Under the pieces are notes generated by a model that saw nothing but the letters and a program-made list of their open reading frames with translations, searched no databases and was not told where the DNA came from. From Kitasatospora sp. NBC_00240 (GTDB taxonomy: Bacteria > Actinomycetota > Actinomycetes > Streptomycetales > Streptomycetaceae), in NCBI RefSeq assembly GCF_026342405.1, contig NZ_JAPEMU010000001.1:8680001-8744000 (forward strand): a stretch of DNA of 64,000 nt. The letters are read 5' to 3'. Of the stretch, positions 33,444 to 40,720 are shown one piece after another. The translations under genes were made by a program, and so were the position numbers. Positions within the stretch are counted from its first letter, which is position 1; every line of letters starts with the position of its first letter.

Positions 33444-34589
33444 ATGTCCGCCCGTCGTTCGACCGCAGCCTCGCTGCTCACCCTCGCCGTCGCGGCGGCC
33501 GTGCTGACCGGTTGCTCGCAGATGAAGGACGACAAGTCGTCCGCCGACGCCGTGCAGGTGACCGCCTCGGACAGCGCGTGCGAGGTGTCGCGGACGTCGT
33601 TCCCGGCCGGACACGTCAGCATCGAGGTCCAGAACAAGGGCTCGAAGTCCACCGAGGTCTACGTCTACGCCGCGGGCGACAAGATCGTCACCGAGCGCGA
33701 GAACATCGGCCCCGGCACCAAGGCGACCATCGCCGCGGAGATCAAGGCCGGCGAGTACGAGGTCGCCTGCAAGCCGGGCATGGTCGGCGACGGCATCCGC
33801 CAGAAGATCACCGTCACCGGTGACGCCTCCACCGCGGCCGGCGCGACCGACCCCCGGCTGACCACCGCCGTCGACTCCTACCGCAAGTACGCCCAGGAGC
33901 AGGCCGACGCGACGATCCCGGTGGTGCAGCAGTTCGCCGATGCCGTCAAGGCGGGCGACCTGGCGAAGGCCAAGTCGCTGTTCGCGGCCTCGCGGGTGGG
34001 CTGGGAGCGTACCGAGCCGGTGGCCGAGAGCTTCGGCGACATCGACCCGAAGACCGACACCCGTGAGGACGGCCTGGAGGCCGGCCAGGAGTGGACCGGC
34101 TGGCACAAGCTGGAGAAGTCGCTCTGGGCCGACGGTGCGATCACCGACGCCGACAAGAAGCTCGCCGACCAGCTGGTGGCGGACCTGAAGGACTGGCAGA
34201 CCAAGGTCGCCACCGCCGAGATCACCGCGACCAGCATGGCGAACGGCGCCAAGGAGCTGCTTGACGAGGTCGCCACGGGGAAGGTGACGGGCGAGGAGGA
34301 CCGCTACAGCCACACCGACCTGTCCGACTTCGCCGCCAACGTCGAGGGCGCCAAGTACGCCTACGAGCTGTTGAAGCCCGTCGCCGCCGAGAAGGACGCC
34401 GAGCTCTCCAAGACCCTGGACGGCGAGTTCGCCGCGCTGCAGACCCTGCTGGCGAAGTACAAGCAGGCCGACGCCACCTACACCTCGTACGACAAGGTCA
34501 CCGAGACCGAGCGCAAGGCCTTCTCGGACGCCGTCAACGCGCTGGCCGAGCCGCTCTCCAAGCTCGCCGCCGCCGTCGTCGTCAAGTAG
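33444..34589 (+). CDS. efeO: EfeO iron-uptake lipoprotein (cupredoxin plus imelysin/peptidase M75 domain)
   Basis: A 381-residue protein. The signal peptide ends in lipobox LTGC, so it is anchored outside the membrane. Residues ~30-130 are the cupredoxin-like domain (VQVTASDSACEVSRTSFPAG, YEVACKPGM). Residues ~140-380 are the M75/imelysin domain with the metal-binding HxxE in TGWHKLEKSLW. EfeO captures ferrous/ferric iron and hands it to EfeB/EfeU. The start ATG follows GGAG by 6 bases, about 80 bases downstream of the iron box, making it the first gene of efeOBU. Confidence 0.95.
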   Translation: MSARRSTAASLLTLAVAAAVLTGCSQMKDDKSSADAVQVTASDSACEVSRTSFPAGHVSIEVQNKGSKSTEVYVYAAGDKIVTERENIGPGTKATIAAEIKAGEYEVACKPGMVGDGIRQKITVTGDASTAAGATDPRLTTAVDSYRKYAQEQADATIPVVQQFADAVKAGDLAKAKSLFAASRVGWERTEPVAESFGDIDPKTDTREDGLEAGQEWTGWHKLEKSLWADGAITDADKKLADQLVADLKDWQTKVATAEITATSMANGAKELLDEVATGKVTGEEDRYSHTDLSDFAANVEGAKYAYELLKPVAAEKDAELSKTLDGEFAALQTLLAKYKQADATYTSYDKVTETERKAFSDAVNALAEPLSKLAAAVVVK

Positions 34590-34713
34590 TCCCGGACCTC
34601 CCGGCCGGCCGGACCTCCGGCAGGCCCGTTCCCCCACCCTCCACCACACCGCCGTGGCGGCCCCAGCGGCCGCCACGGCATCCGTGAGTCAGCACAGAGA
34701 AGGGCCGCCCGTC

Positions 34714-36054
34714 ATGGACGCCGAGAGCGCGCAGCCGTCGGAGCAGTCGACCGGACAGCAGTCGAGCGGGCATCAGCCCGCCGGAGCAGCACAGGGCGAA
34801 GGGGTCAAGGCTGCCCCGCTCAGTCGTCGTGCGGTGATCGGTTGGGCCGGTGCCGGGGTGGCGATCGGTGCGGCGGGTGTGGGTTCGGTGGCGGCGGCCA
34901 CGATGGACGGGAAGGGTGCTCCGGCGTCGGCTCCGGTCGTGGGTGCGGAGGTCCCTTTCTACGGTGAGCATCAGTCGGGTATCGCGACGCCGGTGCAGGA
35001 CCGGTTGCATTTTGCGGCGTTCGACGTGTCGGCGACCGCGACCCGTGAGTCGTTGGTGCGGGTGTTGAAGGAGTGGACGAAGGCCGCGGCGGCGATGACG
35101 GGTGGTCGTGAGGTGGGGTCGGGTGCGGCGAGTGGTCTGCCGCAGGCGCCGCCGGACGACACGGGTGAGGCGTTGGGTCTGCCGGCGTCGCGGTTGACGT
35201 TGACGATCGGGTTCGGTCCGTCGTTGTTCGAGAAGGACGGGGTGGACCGGTTCGGTCTGAAGGCCCGGCGTCCGGAGGCGTTGATCGACCTGCCGAAGTT
35301 CCCGCACGACAACCTGGACCCGGCGCGCAGTGGTGGTGATCTGTGTGTGCAGGCGTGTGCGGACGATCCGCAGGTGGCGGTGCACGCGATCCGTAACCTG
35401 GCCCGGATCGGGATGGGTGTGGTGAACGTCCGTTGGTCGCAGTTGGGGTTCGGGAAGACGTCGTCGACGACGCCGGAGGCGCAGACGCCGCGGAACCTGA
35501 TGGGGTTCAAGGACGGGACGCACAACATCGCGGGGACGGACGCGGCGGCGTTGGCGGATCATGTGTGGGCGGGGCCGGGTGAGGGGCCGGAGTGGATGAC
35601 CGGTGGGTCGTACCTGGTGGCGCGGCGGATCCGGATGCACATCGAGACGTGGGACCGTACTCCGTTGAAGGAGCAGGAGGACATCTTCGGTCGGAGCAAG
35701 GGTGAGGGTGCGCCGTTCGGGAAGCTGAAGGAGCGGGACGCGCCGGATCTGAAGGCGATGCCGGAGGATTCGCATGTGCGGTTGGCGCATCCGGACAGCA
35801 ACGACGGGTTGATGATCCTGCGTCGGGGGTTCTCGTTCACGGACGGTACGGACGGTCTGGGTCGGTTGGAGGCGGGGTTGTTCTTCCTGGCCTACCAGCG
35901 GGACACCCGTAAGGCGTTCGTGCCGTTGCAGCAGCGGTTGGCGGGCAGTGACGCGTTGAACGAGTACATCCAGCATGTGGGTTCCGCCCATTTCGCCTGC
36001 CCGGCGGGCGTCCGCAAGCCCGGTGAGTGGTGGGGCCAGGCCCTCTTCGGCTGA
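34714..36054 (+). CDS. efeB: EfeB deferrochelatase / Dyp-type peroxidase
   Basis: A 446-residue protein with a twin-arginine signal (LSRRAVIGWAGAGVAIGAAG), exported folded with haem. The Dyp hallmark GFKDGTHNI (GxxDG, catalytic Asp) is near residue 270, with AHPDSNDGLMILRRGFSF and the FFLAYQRDTRKAFVPLQQRL segment near the haem pocket. It takes iron from haem or oxidises Fe2+ for EfeU. Codon use is odd: between about 34815 and 35985 Leu is often TTG, Gly often GGT and third positions are mostly G/T. Both ends of the gene and the flanking genes prefer C. ATG 34714 is chosen because AGAGAAGGG lies upstream and the signal fits. Confidence 0.95.
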   Translation: MDAESAQPSEQSTGQQSSGHQPAGAAQGEGVKAAPLSRRAVIGWAGAGVAIGAAGVGSVAAATMDGKGAPASAPVVGAEVPFYGEHQSGIATPVQDRLHFAAFDVSATATRESLVRVLKEWTKAAAAMTGGREVGSGAASGLPQAPPDDTGEALGLPASRLTLTIGFGPSLFEKDGVDRFGLKARRPEALIDLPKFPHDNLDPARSGGDLCVQACADDPQVAVHAIRNLARIGMGVVNVRWSQLGFGKTSSTTPEAQTPRNLMGFKDGTHNIAGTDAAALADHVWAGPGEGPEWMTGGSYLVARRIRMHIETWDRTPLKEQEDIFGRSKGEGAPFGKLKERDAPDLKAMPEDSHVRLAHPDSNDGLMILRRGFSFTDGTDGLGRLEAGLFFLAYQRDTRKAFVPLQQRLAGSDALNEYIQHVGSAHFACPAGVRKPGEWWGQALFG

Positions 36055-36140
36055 GGCCCACCCGTCCGACACCACCCGCCCGACCCCACCCGTCCGACAT
36101 CACCCACCCGTACCATCTCCCCACCCCACAGGAGCCCCGC

Positions 36141-37025
36141 GTGTTCGGCAACTACCTGATCGGCCTGCGCGAAGGCCTCGAAGCCAGCCTGGTCGTCTGC
36201 ATCCTGATCGCCTACCTGGTCAAGACCGGCCGCAAGGACAAGCTGGCCCCCGTCTGGACCGGTGTCGGCGCCGCCGTCGGGCTCAGCATGGCGTTCGGGG
36301 CGCTCCTGCAGTTCGGCTCCACCCAGCTCACCTTCGAGGCCCAGGAGGCGCTCGGTGGAAGCCTCTCGGTGATCGCCGTCGGCCTGGTCACCTGGATGGT
36401 GTTCTGGATGCGCCGCACCGCCCGGCACCTCAAGACGGAGCTGCACGGCAAGCTGGACGCGGCGATCGCGATGGGCACCTTCGCCCTGGTCACCACCGCC
36501 TTCCTGGCCGTCGGCCGGGAGGGGCTGGAGACCGCGCTGTTCATCTGGTCGGCCGTCCAGGCCACCAACGACGGCTGGAACCCGCTGATCGGCGCGGCCC
36601 TCGGCCTGCTCACCTCGGTGGTGCTCGGCTGGCTGTTCTACCGCGGCGCACTGAAGATCAACCTGGCCAAGTTCTTCACCTGGACGGGCGCCATGCTGGT
36701 GGTCGTCGCGGCCGGCGTGCTCGCCTACGGGGTGCACGACCTGCAGGAGGCCGGCTGGATCCCCGGTCTGCACAGCCAGGCCTTCGACATCTCCAGCACC
36801 ATCCCCAAGGACAGCTGGTACGGCACGCTGCTCAAGGGCGTGTTCAACTTCCAGCCCGACCCGACGGTCCTGCAGCTCGCCGTCTGGGCCGCCTACCTCG
36901 TCCCGACCCTGGCGATCTTCCTCGGGGTGTTCAGCCGCCTCTCCGCCAAGTCCGGCGCTCCCGCCCTCGCCCCCACCCCCGCCCCGGCGGCGGAGGGCTC
37001 CGGCAAGGCCGGGTCGGCCGCCTGA
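36141..37025 (+). CDS. efeU: EfeU ferrous iron permease (FTR1 family)
   Basis: A 294-residue membrane protein with about seven helices. The two iron-binding REGLE motifs are LREGLEASLVV near the N-terminus and VGREGLETALFIWS near residue 130. GTG 36141 follows AGGAG by 6 bases. A Pro/Ala-rich tail ends the protein. It completes efeO-efeB-efeU, importing iron delivered by EfeO/EfeB. The 86 bases before it are a CCCACCCGTCCGAC-type repeated sequence without other features. Confidence 0.95.
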   Translation: MFGNYLIGLREGLEASLVVCILIAYLVKTGRKDKLAPVWTGVGAAVGLSMAFGALLQFGSTQLTFEAQEALGGSLSVIAVGLVTWMVFWMRRTARHLKTELHGKLDAAIAMGTFALVTTAFLAVGREGLETALFIWSAVQATNDGWNPLIGAALGLLTSVVLGWLFYRGALKINLAKFFTWTGAMLVVVAAGVLAYGVHDLQEAGWIPGLHSQAFDISSTIPKDSWYGTLLKGVFNFQPDPTVLQLAVWAAYLVPTLAIFLGVFSRLSAKSGAPALAPTPAPAAEGSGKAGSAA

Positions 37026-37049
37026 CCCGGCCACCGTCCGTACCATCCT

Positions 37050-37083
37050 CGCGCCCCGCCCGGCCAACGCCGCGCGGGGCGCG
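37050..37083. terminator. Terminator between efeU and a convergent small gene
   Basis: CGCGCCCCGC (37050-37059) pairs with GCGGGGCGCG (37074-37083), just before the stop of the minus-strand gene at 37090. Confidence 0.6.
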
Positions 37084-37089
37084 CCGCGT

Positions 37090-37362
37090 TCACCGCCGGT
37101 AGCCCGCCAGCACGATCAGGAACACCACGAAGGCGACCAGGCCCAGCAGCCACCCCAGCCCGTTGTACTCCGTACGGAAGCCGCCCGCGCCGTGCTCCGC
37201 CGCCAGATGCTCCCGGGCACTGTCGTGGGCGAAGGCCCGGACCCGGCGCCGGTGCCCGCAGGTGTCGCAGACCAGGTGGCGGACCTGCGCCGGCCCGGTC
37301 GTCACCCGCATCGAGTGCCGGTGACCGGCCTCGTCCTCGCCGTCGATCCTGCTGGTCTCCAT
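37090..37362 (-). CDS. Small zinc-ribbon-like, C-terminally membrane-anchored protein
   Basis: A 90-residue protein. HLVCDTCGHRRRVRAFAHDS suggests a half zinc finger (CxxCGH plus nearby His), and a single C-terminal helix (LGWLLGLVAFVVFLIVLAGY) anchors it. ATG 37362 follows GAGAGGGCGG; the longer upstream frame is not protein-like. Function unknown. It is co-located convergently with efeU. Confidence 0.65.
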   Translation of the reverse strand: METSRIDGEDEAGHRHSMRVTTGPAQVRHLVCDTCGHRRRVRAFAHDSAREHLAAEHGAGGFRTEYNGLGWLLGLVAFVVFLIVLAGYRR

Positions 37363-37452
37363 CGCCGCACCGCCCTCTCCCCGCACCGCCCTCTCCCCGT
37401 GCCGGAATCCTCGCACGCGCCCGTCCGGGGCGGGCCCGACGGGGGCTCTTTG

Positions 37453-37506
37453 TTGACCAGCTGTCAAAAATTAACCTCCCAGGTCTACCCGCGTAAACCC
37501 CCTGGG
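37453..37506 (+). promoter_or_regulatory. Promoter-like region upstream of the secreted HNH nuclease
   Basis: An AT-rich island in very GC-rich DNA. It contains TTGAC-CAGCT-GTCAA (37453-37467), an A5-TTAA tract, then CCCAGG (37478) and CCTGGG (37501) as a second inverted repeat with GCGTAAAC between. I cannot name the regulator. Confidence 0.4.
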
Positions 37507-37580
37507 CGCCAAGCTGGTTGTCCACCCGGGCGGAAGCCGCCCCGGGCGCTTCCGCCTGCCCTCACCCCTGGGAGATCAGC

Positions 37581-38231
37581 ATGCCCGAGATACGCTCGTT
37601 CCGCCGTGCCCTGACCGCCGCCGTCGGCGCCCTGCTGCTCGCCGTCACCACCCTGCTGGTCGGCGCGGGCAGCGCCCAGGCCGCCCTCCCCACCCCGGTC
37701 TCCGGTGCCACCGCCCGCAGCTACCTGGCCTCGCTCACCGTCGCCGCCGAGGCCCACGCCGACACCTACGACCGGGCGCTGTTCCCGCACTGGATCACCA
37801 TCTCCGGCACCTGCAATACCCGTGAGACCGTCCTCAAGCGGGACGGCAGCAACGTGGTCACCGACTCCGCCTGTGCCTCCGTCAGCGGCAACTGGACCTC
37901 CGCCTACGACAACGTGACCACCACCAGCGCGTCCAGCTTCGACATCGACCACCTGATCCCGCTGGCCGAGGCCTGGCGCTCGGGCGCCTGGGCCTGGACC
38001 ACCGCCCAGCGCCAGGCCCTCGCCAACGACCTGACCCGCCCCCAGCTGATCGCCGTCTCCGCCTCCTCCAACCGCAGCAAGGGCGACCAGGACCCGGCGC
38101 ACTGGCTGCCGCAGACCTCCTACCGCTGCGTCTACTCCCGGGCCTGGGTCCAGGTGAAGTACTACTACGGCCTGACGGTCGACAGCGCCGAGAAGACCGC
38201 CCTCACCTCGCTGCTCAGCGGCTGCGCCTGA
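37581..38231 (+). CDS. Secreted HNH-family nuclease (DUF1524-like)
   Basis: A 216-residue protein. The Sec signal is LTAAVGALLLAVTTLLVGAG followed by SAQAA cleavage. The core is SFDIDHLIPLAEAWRSGAWA, with the HNH-type DxDHxxPLxEAW motif, and the later SASSNRSKGDQDPAHWLP carries the Asn/Lys of the beta-beta-alpha metal fold. Conserved cysteines (TCNTRE, DSACAS, YRCVYS, SGCA) suggest disulfides. Such proteins are extracellular DNases for nutrient scavenging or defence. ATG 37581 follows GGGAGATC. Confidence 0.88.
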   Translation: MPEIRSFRRALTAAVGALLLAVTTLLVGAGSAQAALPTPVSGATARSYLASLTVAAEAHADTYDRALFPHWITISGTCNTRETVLKRDGSNVVTDSACASVSGNWTSAYDNVTTTSASSFDIDHLIPLAEAWRSGAWAWTTAQRQALANDLTRPQLIAVSASSNRSKGDQDPAHWLPQTSYRCVYSRAWVQVKYYYGLTVDSAEKTALTSLLSGCA

Positions 38232-38625
38232 GCCCGCACGCCTGACCGGGGGCCGCGCCCGGCCCCTCCGAGGGGCTCCCGGTGTGGTCCATGGGCCCCG
38301 GGGTGCGCGACCGCCCGTCCTCGTGACGGCGGCCGCACCCCGGGGCCCACGCGCGCCTTGGGCCCGATGCCCGGGCGGTCGTACGGTCCGCCCCCGACCG
38401 ACGCCCCCCTCGGCGGACGGTCGCTCCTCGACGGCGAAGTGGTCCGAGCAGCGCCGTAACTGACACCTTGCCCGTCCACGGTCACCCGGTGCCCGATACC
38501 GTGTCCCGTGCGTGCGCGACGGCGCCGCCGCAGCGGTGGGCTCCCAGGGCGGTCCTGGCGGGGCGGGCCCGGCGAGGGTCGGGGGAGGCCCGGGAACGGG
38601 CCGGGGACGAGAGGGAGAGAACGGC
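38232..38625. other. Intergenic region between nuclease and Ser/Thr kinase
   Basis: About 395 bases without a gene. It contains the large terminator described at 38292-38349 and a purine-rich GAGGGAGAGAACGGC leader before the kinase. The remaining sequence shows only shadow frames. Confidence 0.4.
38292..38349 (+). terminator. Very stable terminator of the nuclease gene
   Basis: TGGGCCCCGGGGTGCG (38292-38307) is perfectly complementary to CGCACCCCGGGGCCCA (38334-38349). The 26-base loop itself contains a CCGCCCGTC/GACGGCGG stem. Confidence 0.75.
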
Positions 38626-40596
38626 ATGAGCGGTGGGGGGACCGTGCTCGGGGGGCGCTACCGGCTGGTCGAGCGGATCGGCGGCGGGGGCATGGGCTCG
38701 GTGTGGCGGGCCGAGGACGAGGTGCTCGGACGCCAGGTCGCGGTGAAGGTGCTCCATCAGGCGCTGTTCGAGGAGGGGACGTTCGCGGCCCGCTTCAAGC
38801 GCGAGGCCCAGCTGCTGGCGGCGTTGCGGCACCCGGGGATCGTGGACGTCCACGACTACGGCGAGAGCGCCGGGGAGTCCGGCGAGCGGGCGGCCTTCAT
38901 CGTGATGGAGCTGGTCGAGGGCCGGCCGCTGAACGAGGTGCTCACCGAGGCCGGGCCGATGGAGGCGGAGCGGGTGCTGGGGCTCCTCGCCTCGGCGCTG
39001 GACGCGCTGGAGGCCGCCCACCGGCAGGGCATCGTGCACCGGGATCTCAAGCCCTCGAATCTGATGCTGCGGGGGGACGACCGGCTGACGGTGACGGATT
39101 TCGGTATCGCGCGGGCCCTGGCGAGCAGCCGGATCACCGCCTCGCACACCGTGCTGGGGACGGCGTTGTACATGGCGCCGGAGCAGGCGGAGGGCGCGGC
39201 GACCACGCCGGCCTCGGACCTGTACTCGATCGGCGTGGTCTGCTACGAACTGCTCACCGGCGAGCCGCCGTTCCTGGGGGAGAGCGTGCTGGAGGTCGCG
39301 CTGAAGCACATCCGGGACCCGGCCCCGGAGCTCCCCGCCGAGTTCCCGCCGGCGGTGCGGGAGCTGGTGGCGACGGCGTTGGCGAAGCGCCCGGCGGACC
39401 GCTTCGCGGACGCCGCGGCGATGGCGGCCGCGGCCCGCGCCGCGGTGGCCGACGGTGCGGCGGCCGCGGCACCGACGGCCCGGGTGCCGGCCGTGCCCGC
39501 GCCCGCGGCCGGGCCCGTACTTGCGGTGGTCGACGACGTGCCGGTGGCGAAGGACGGGCCCGCGGCCGAAGCGTCCGACGAGCCCGGGCCGGCCCGGGAT
39601 GTGCCGGTCCGGGATGCACCGGCCCAGGCGGCTCCGGGCAAGCCCGCGCCGGGTGCGGCGCCTCCGGGTGAGGCGGGGCCGCGCGCCGCCACCGAGCCGA
39701 CCGCGCGCCGTTCGCGGCGCCGGCTGCTGGTGCCCTTCATCGTCCCGGTGATCATCACCGCCGGTACGGGTACCGTCCTGCTCATCGACCGCCCCTCGTA
39801 CCGGGCCGACGCGACCACGCCGGGCCCGCAGCAGCCCGTCCCGGTGTCCGCGGCCGCGGCCGGTCCGGCGGGAGGGGGCACGGCGCCCGCCACCGGGACG
39901 CCCGGACCGGCACCCACGGAGGCCACCGCACCGGACACCGCCGCCCCGACCACCGCCGGGGCCGGCGCAGCGGGTACCGGCGCGCTGCCGGGCGGTCAGC
40001 CGCCGAACGCCGCCGGCGGTGCGGCCGGCGGCGGCGGCGCGGCGGGCGGTGCGGCAGCGGCCGGCGGTACGAGCGGCCAGGGCACGCCCTCGCACGGCGG
40101 GACGGCCGCGACCGCGCCCGGCCCGTCGGCGCCGCCCGCCCCCGCCACCCGGCCCGCGCCGGCTCCCAGCAGCGCGGCGCCGGCCCCCGCCGTGCCGCAG
40201 GGCTGCGGCGGCACCGACTGGGGTGCCATCGTCAACGTGGGCGACGGCCTCAAGATCGGCCTGGCCAAGGACGGACCGGCCGCCGGCACCGCCGCGGTGA
40301 TGGGCGGATACACCGCCTACGGCTGGGTGCACTCCGTGCCGAGCAGCTGGCACCACTTCAACCCGTGCAACATGAACGCCCCCGAGTTCGTGCAGACCAC
40401 GGACGGGAAGGCGGCGCTCTCCGACGGGTTCAGCTTCCTGGCCAACTGGAAGGTGGACCCGGCCACCACGAGCGGCGCCGTCCTGCTCAAGGACTACATG
40501 GGCTCCAAGTGCCTGACCGACAACGGCGCGGGGAACCAGCTCACGATGGCCACCTGCACCCCTGGCAACAAGGCCCAGGAGTGGCGGATCCCGTAG
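38626..40596 (+). CDS. Membrane Ser/Thr protein kinase (PknB type) with ricin-like extracellular domain
   Basis: A 656-residue protein. The kinase domain spans residues ~10-275: glycine loop RIGGGGMGSVW, Lys in VAVKVL, catalytic loop IVHRDLKPSNLML, DFGIA and the GTALYMAPEQ activation segment. An Ala/Pro-rich juxtamembrane stretch is followed by one helix (RLLVPFIVPVIITAGTGTVL, ~366-386). A long Pro/Ala/Thr/Gly linker leads to a ~130-residue extracellular domain. That domain ends NQLTMATCTPGNKAQEWRIP (QxW lectin motif) and has a Cys pair (KCL, ATC). It probably senses a cell-wall or glycan signal and phosphorylates cytosolic targets. ATG 38626 follows GGGAGAGA. Confidence 0.92.
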   Translation: MSGGGTVLGGRYRLVERIGGGGMGSVWRAEDEVLGRQVAVKVLHQALFEEGTFAARFKREAQLLAALRHPGIVDVHDYGESAGESGERAAFIVMELVEGRPLNEVLTEAGPMEAERVLGLLASALDALEAAHRQGIVHRDLKPSNLMLRGDDRLTVTDFGIARALASSRITASHTVLGTALYMAPEQAEGAATTPASDLYSIGVVCYELLTGEPPFLGESVLEVALKHIRDPAPELPAEFPPAVRELVATALAKRPADRFADAAAMAAAARAAVADGAAAAAPTARVPAVPAPAAGPVLAVVDDVPVAKDGPAAEASDEPGPARDVPVRDAPAQAAPGKPAPGAAPPGEAGPRAATEPTARRSRRRLLVPFIVPVIITAGTGTVLLIDRPSYRADATTPGPQQPVPVSAAAAGPAGGGTAPATGTPGPAPTEATAPDTAAPTTAGAGAAGTGALPGGQPPNAAGGAAGGGGAAGGAAAAGGTSGQGTPSHGGTAATAPGPSAPPAPATRPAPAPSSAAPAPAVPQGCGGTDWGAIVNVGDGLKIGLAKDGPAAGTAAVMGGYTAYGWVHSVPSSWHHFNPCNMNAPEFVQTTDGKAALSDGFSFLANWKVDPATTSGAVLLKDYMGSKCLTDNGAGNQLTMATCTPGNKAQEWRIP

Positions 40597-40604
40597 GCCC
40601 CGGC

Positions 40605-40707
40605 CGCTGCCCGCTGCCCGCTGCCCGCTGTCCTCCGTTGCCCGCTCCCCGTTGCCCGTTGCCCGCGATCCGCGCGGTCCGGCTCCGCCCTGGCGGAGCC
40701 GGACCGC
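40605..40707. terminator. TGCCCGC tandem repeats followed by a hairpin
   Basis: A run of degenerate 7-mers (CTGCCCG/TTGCCCG, 40605-40665) leads to GCGGTCCGGCTCCGCC (40674-40689) pairing with GGCGGAGCCGGACCGC (40692-40707). It lies between the convergent kinase and Mrr-TerD genes, so it can serve both. Confidence 0.7.
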
Positions 40708-40720
40708 CGCCGCTAAGGCG

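Noticed and set aside
37453..37467. TTGAC-N5-GTCAA as a PhoP box or ArgR site
   Set aside because: It lacks the 11-bp direct-repeat GTTCA pattern of Pho boxes and the ArgR consensus; left as unassigned.
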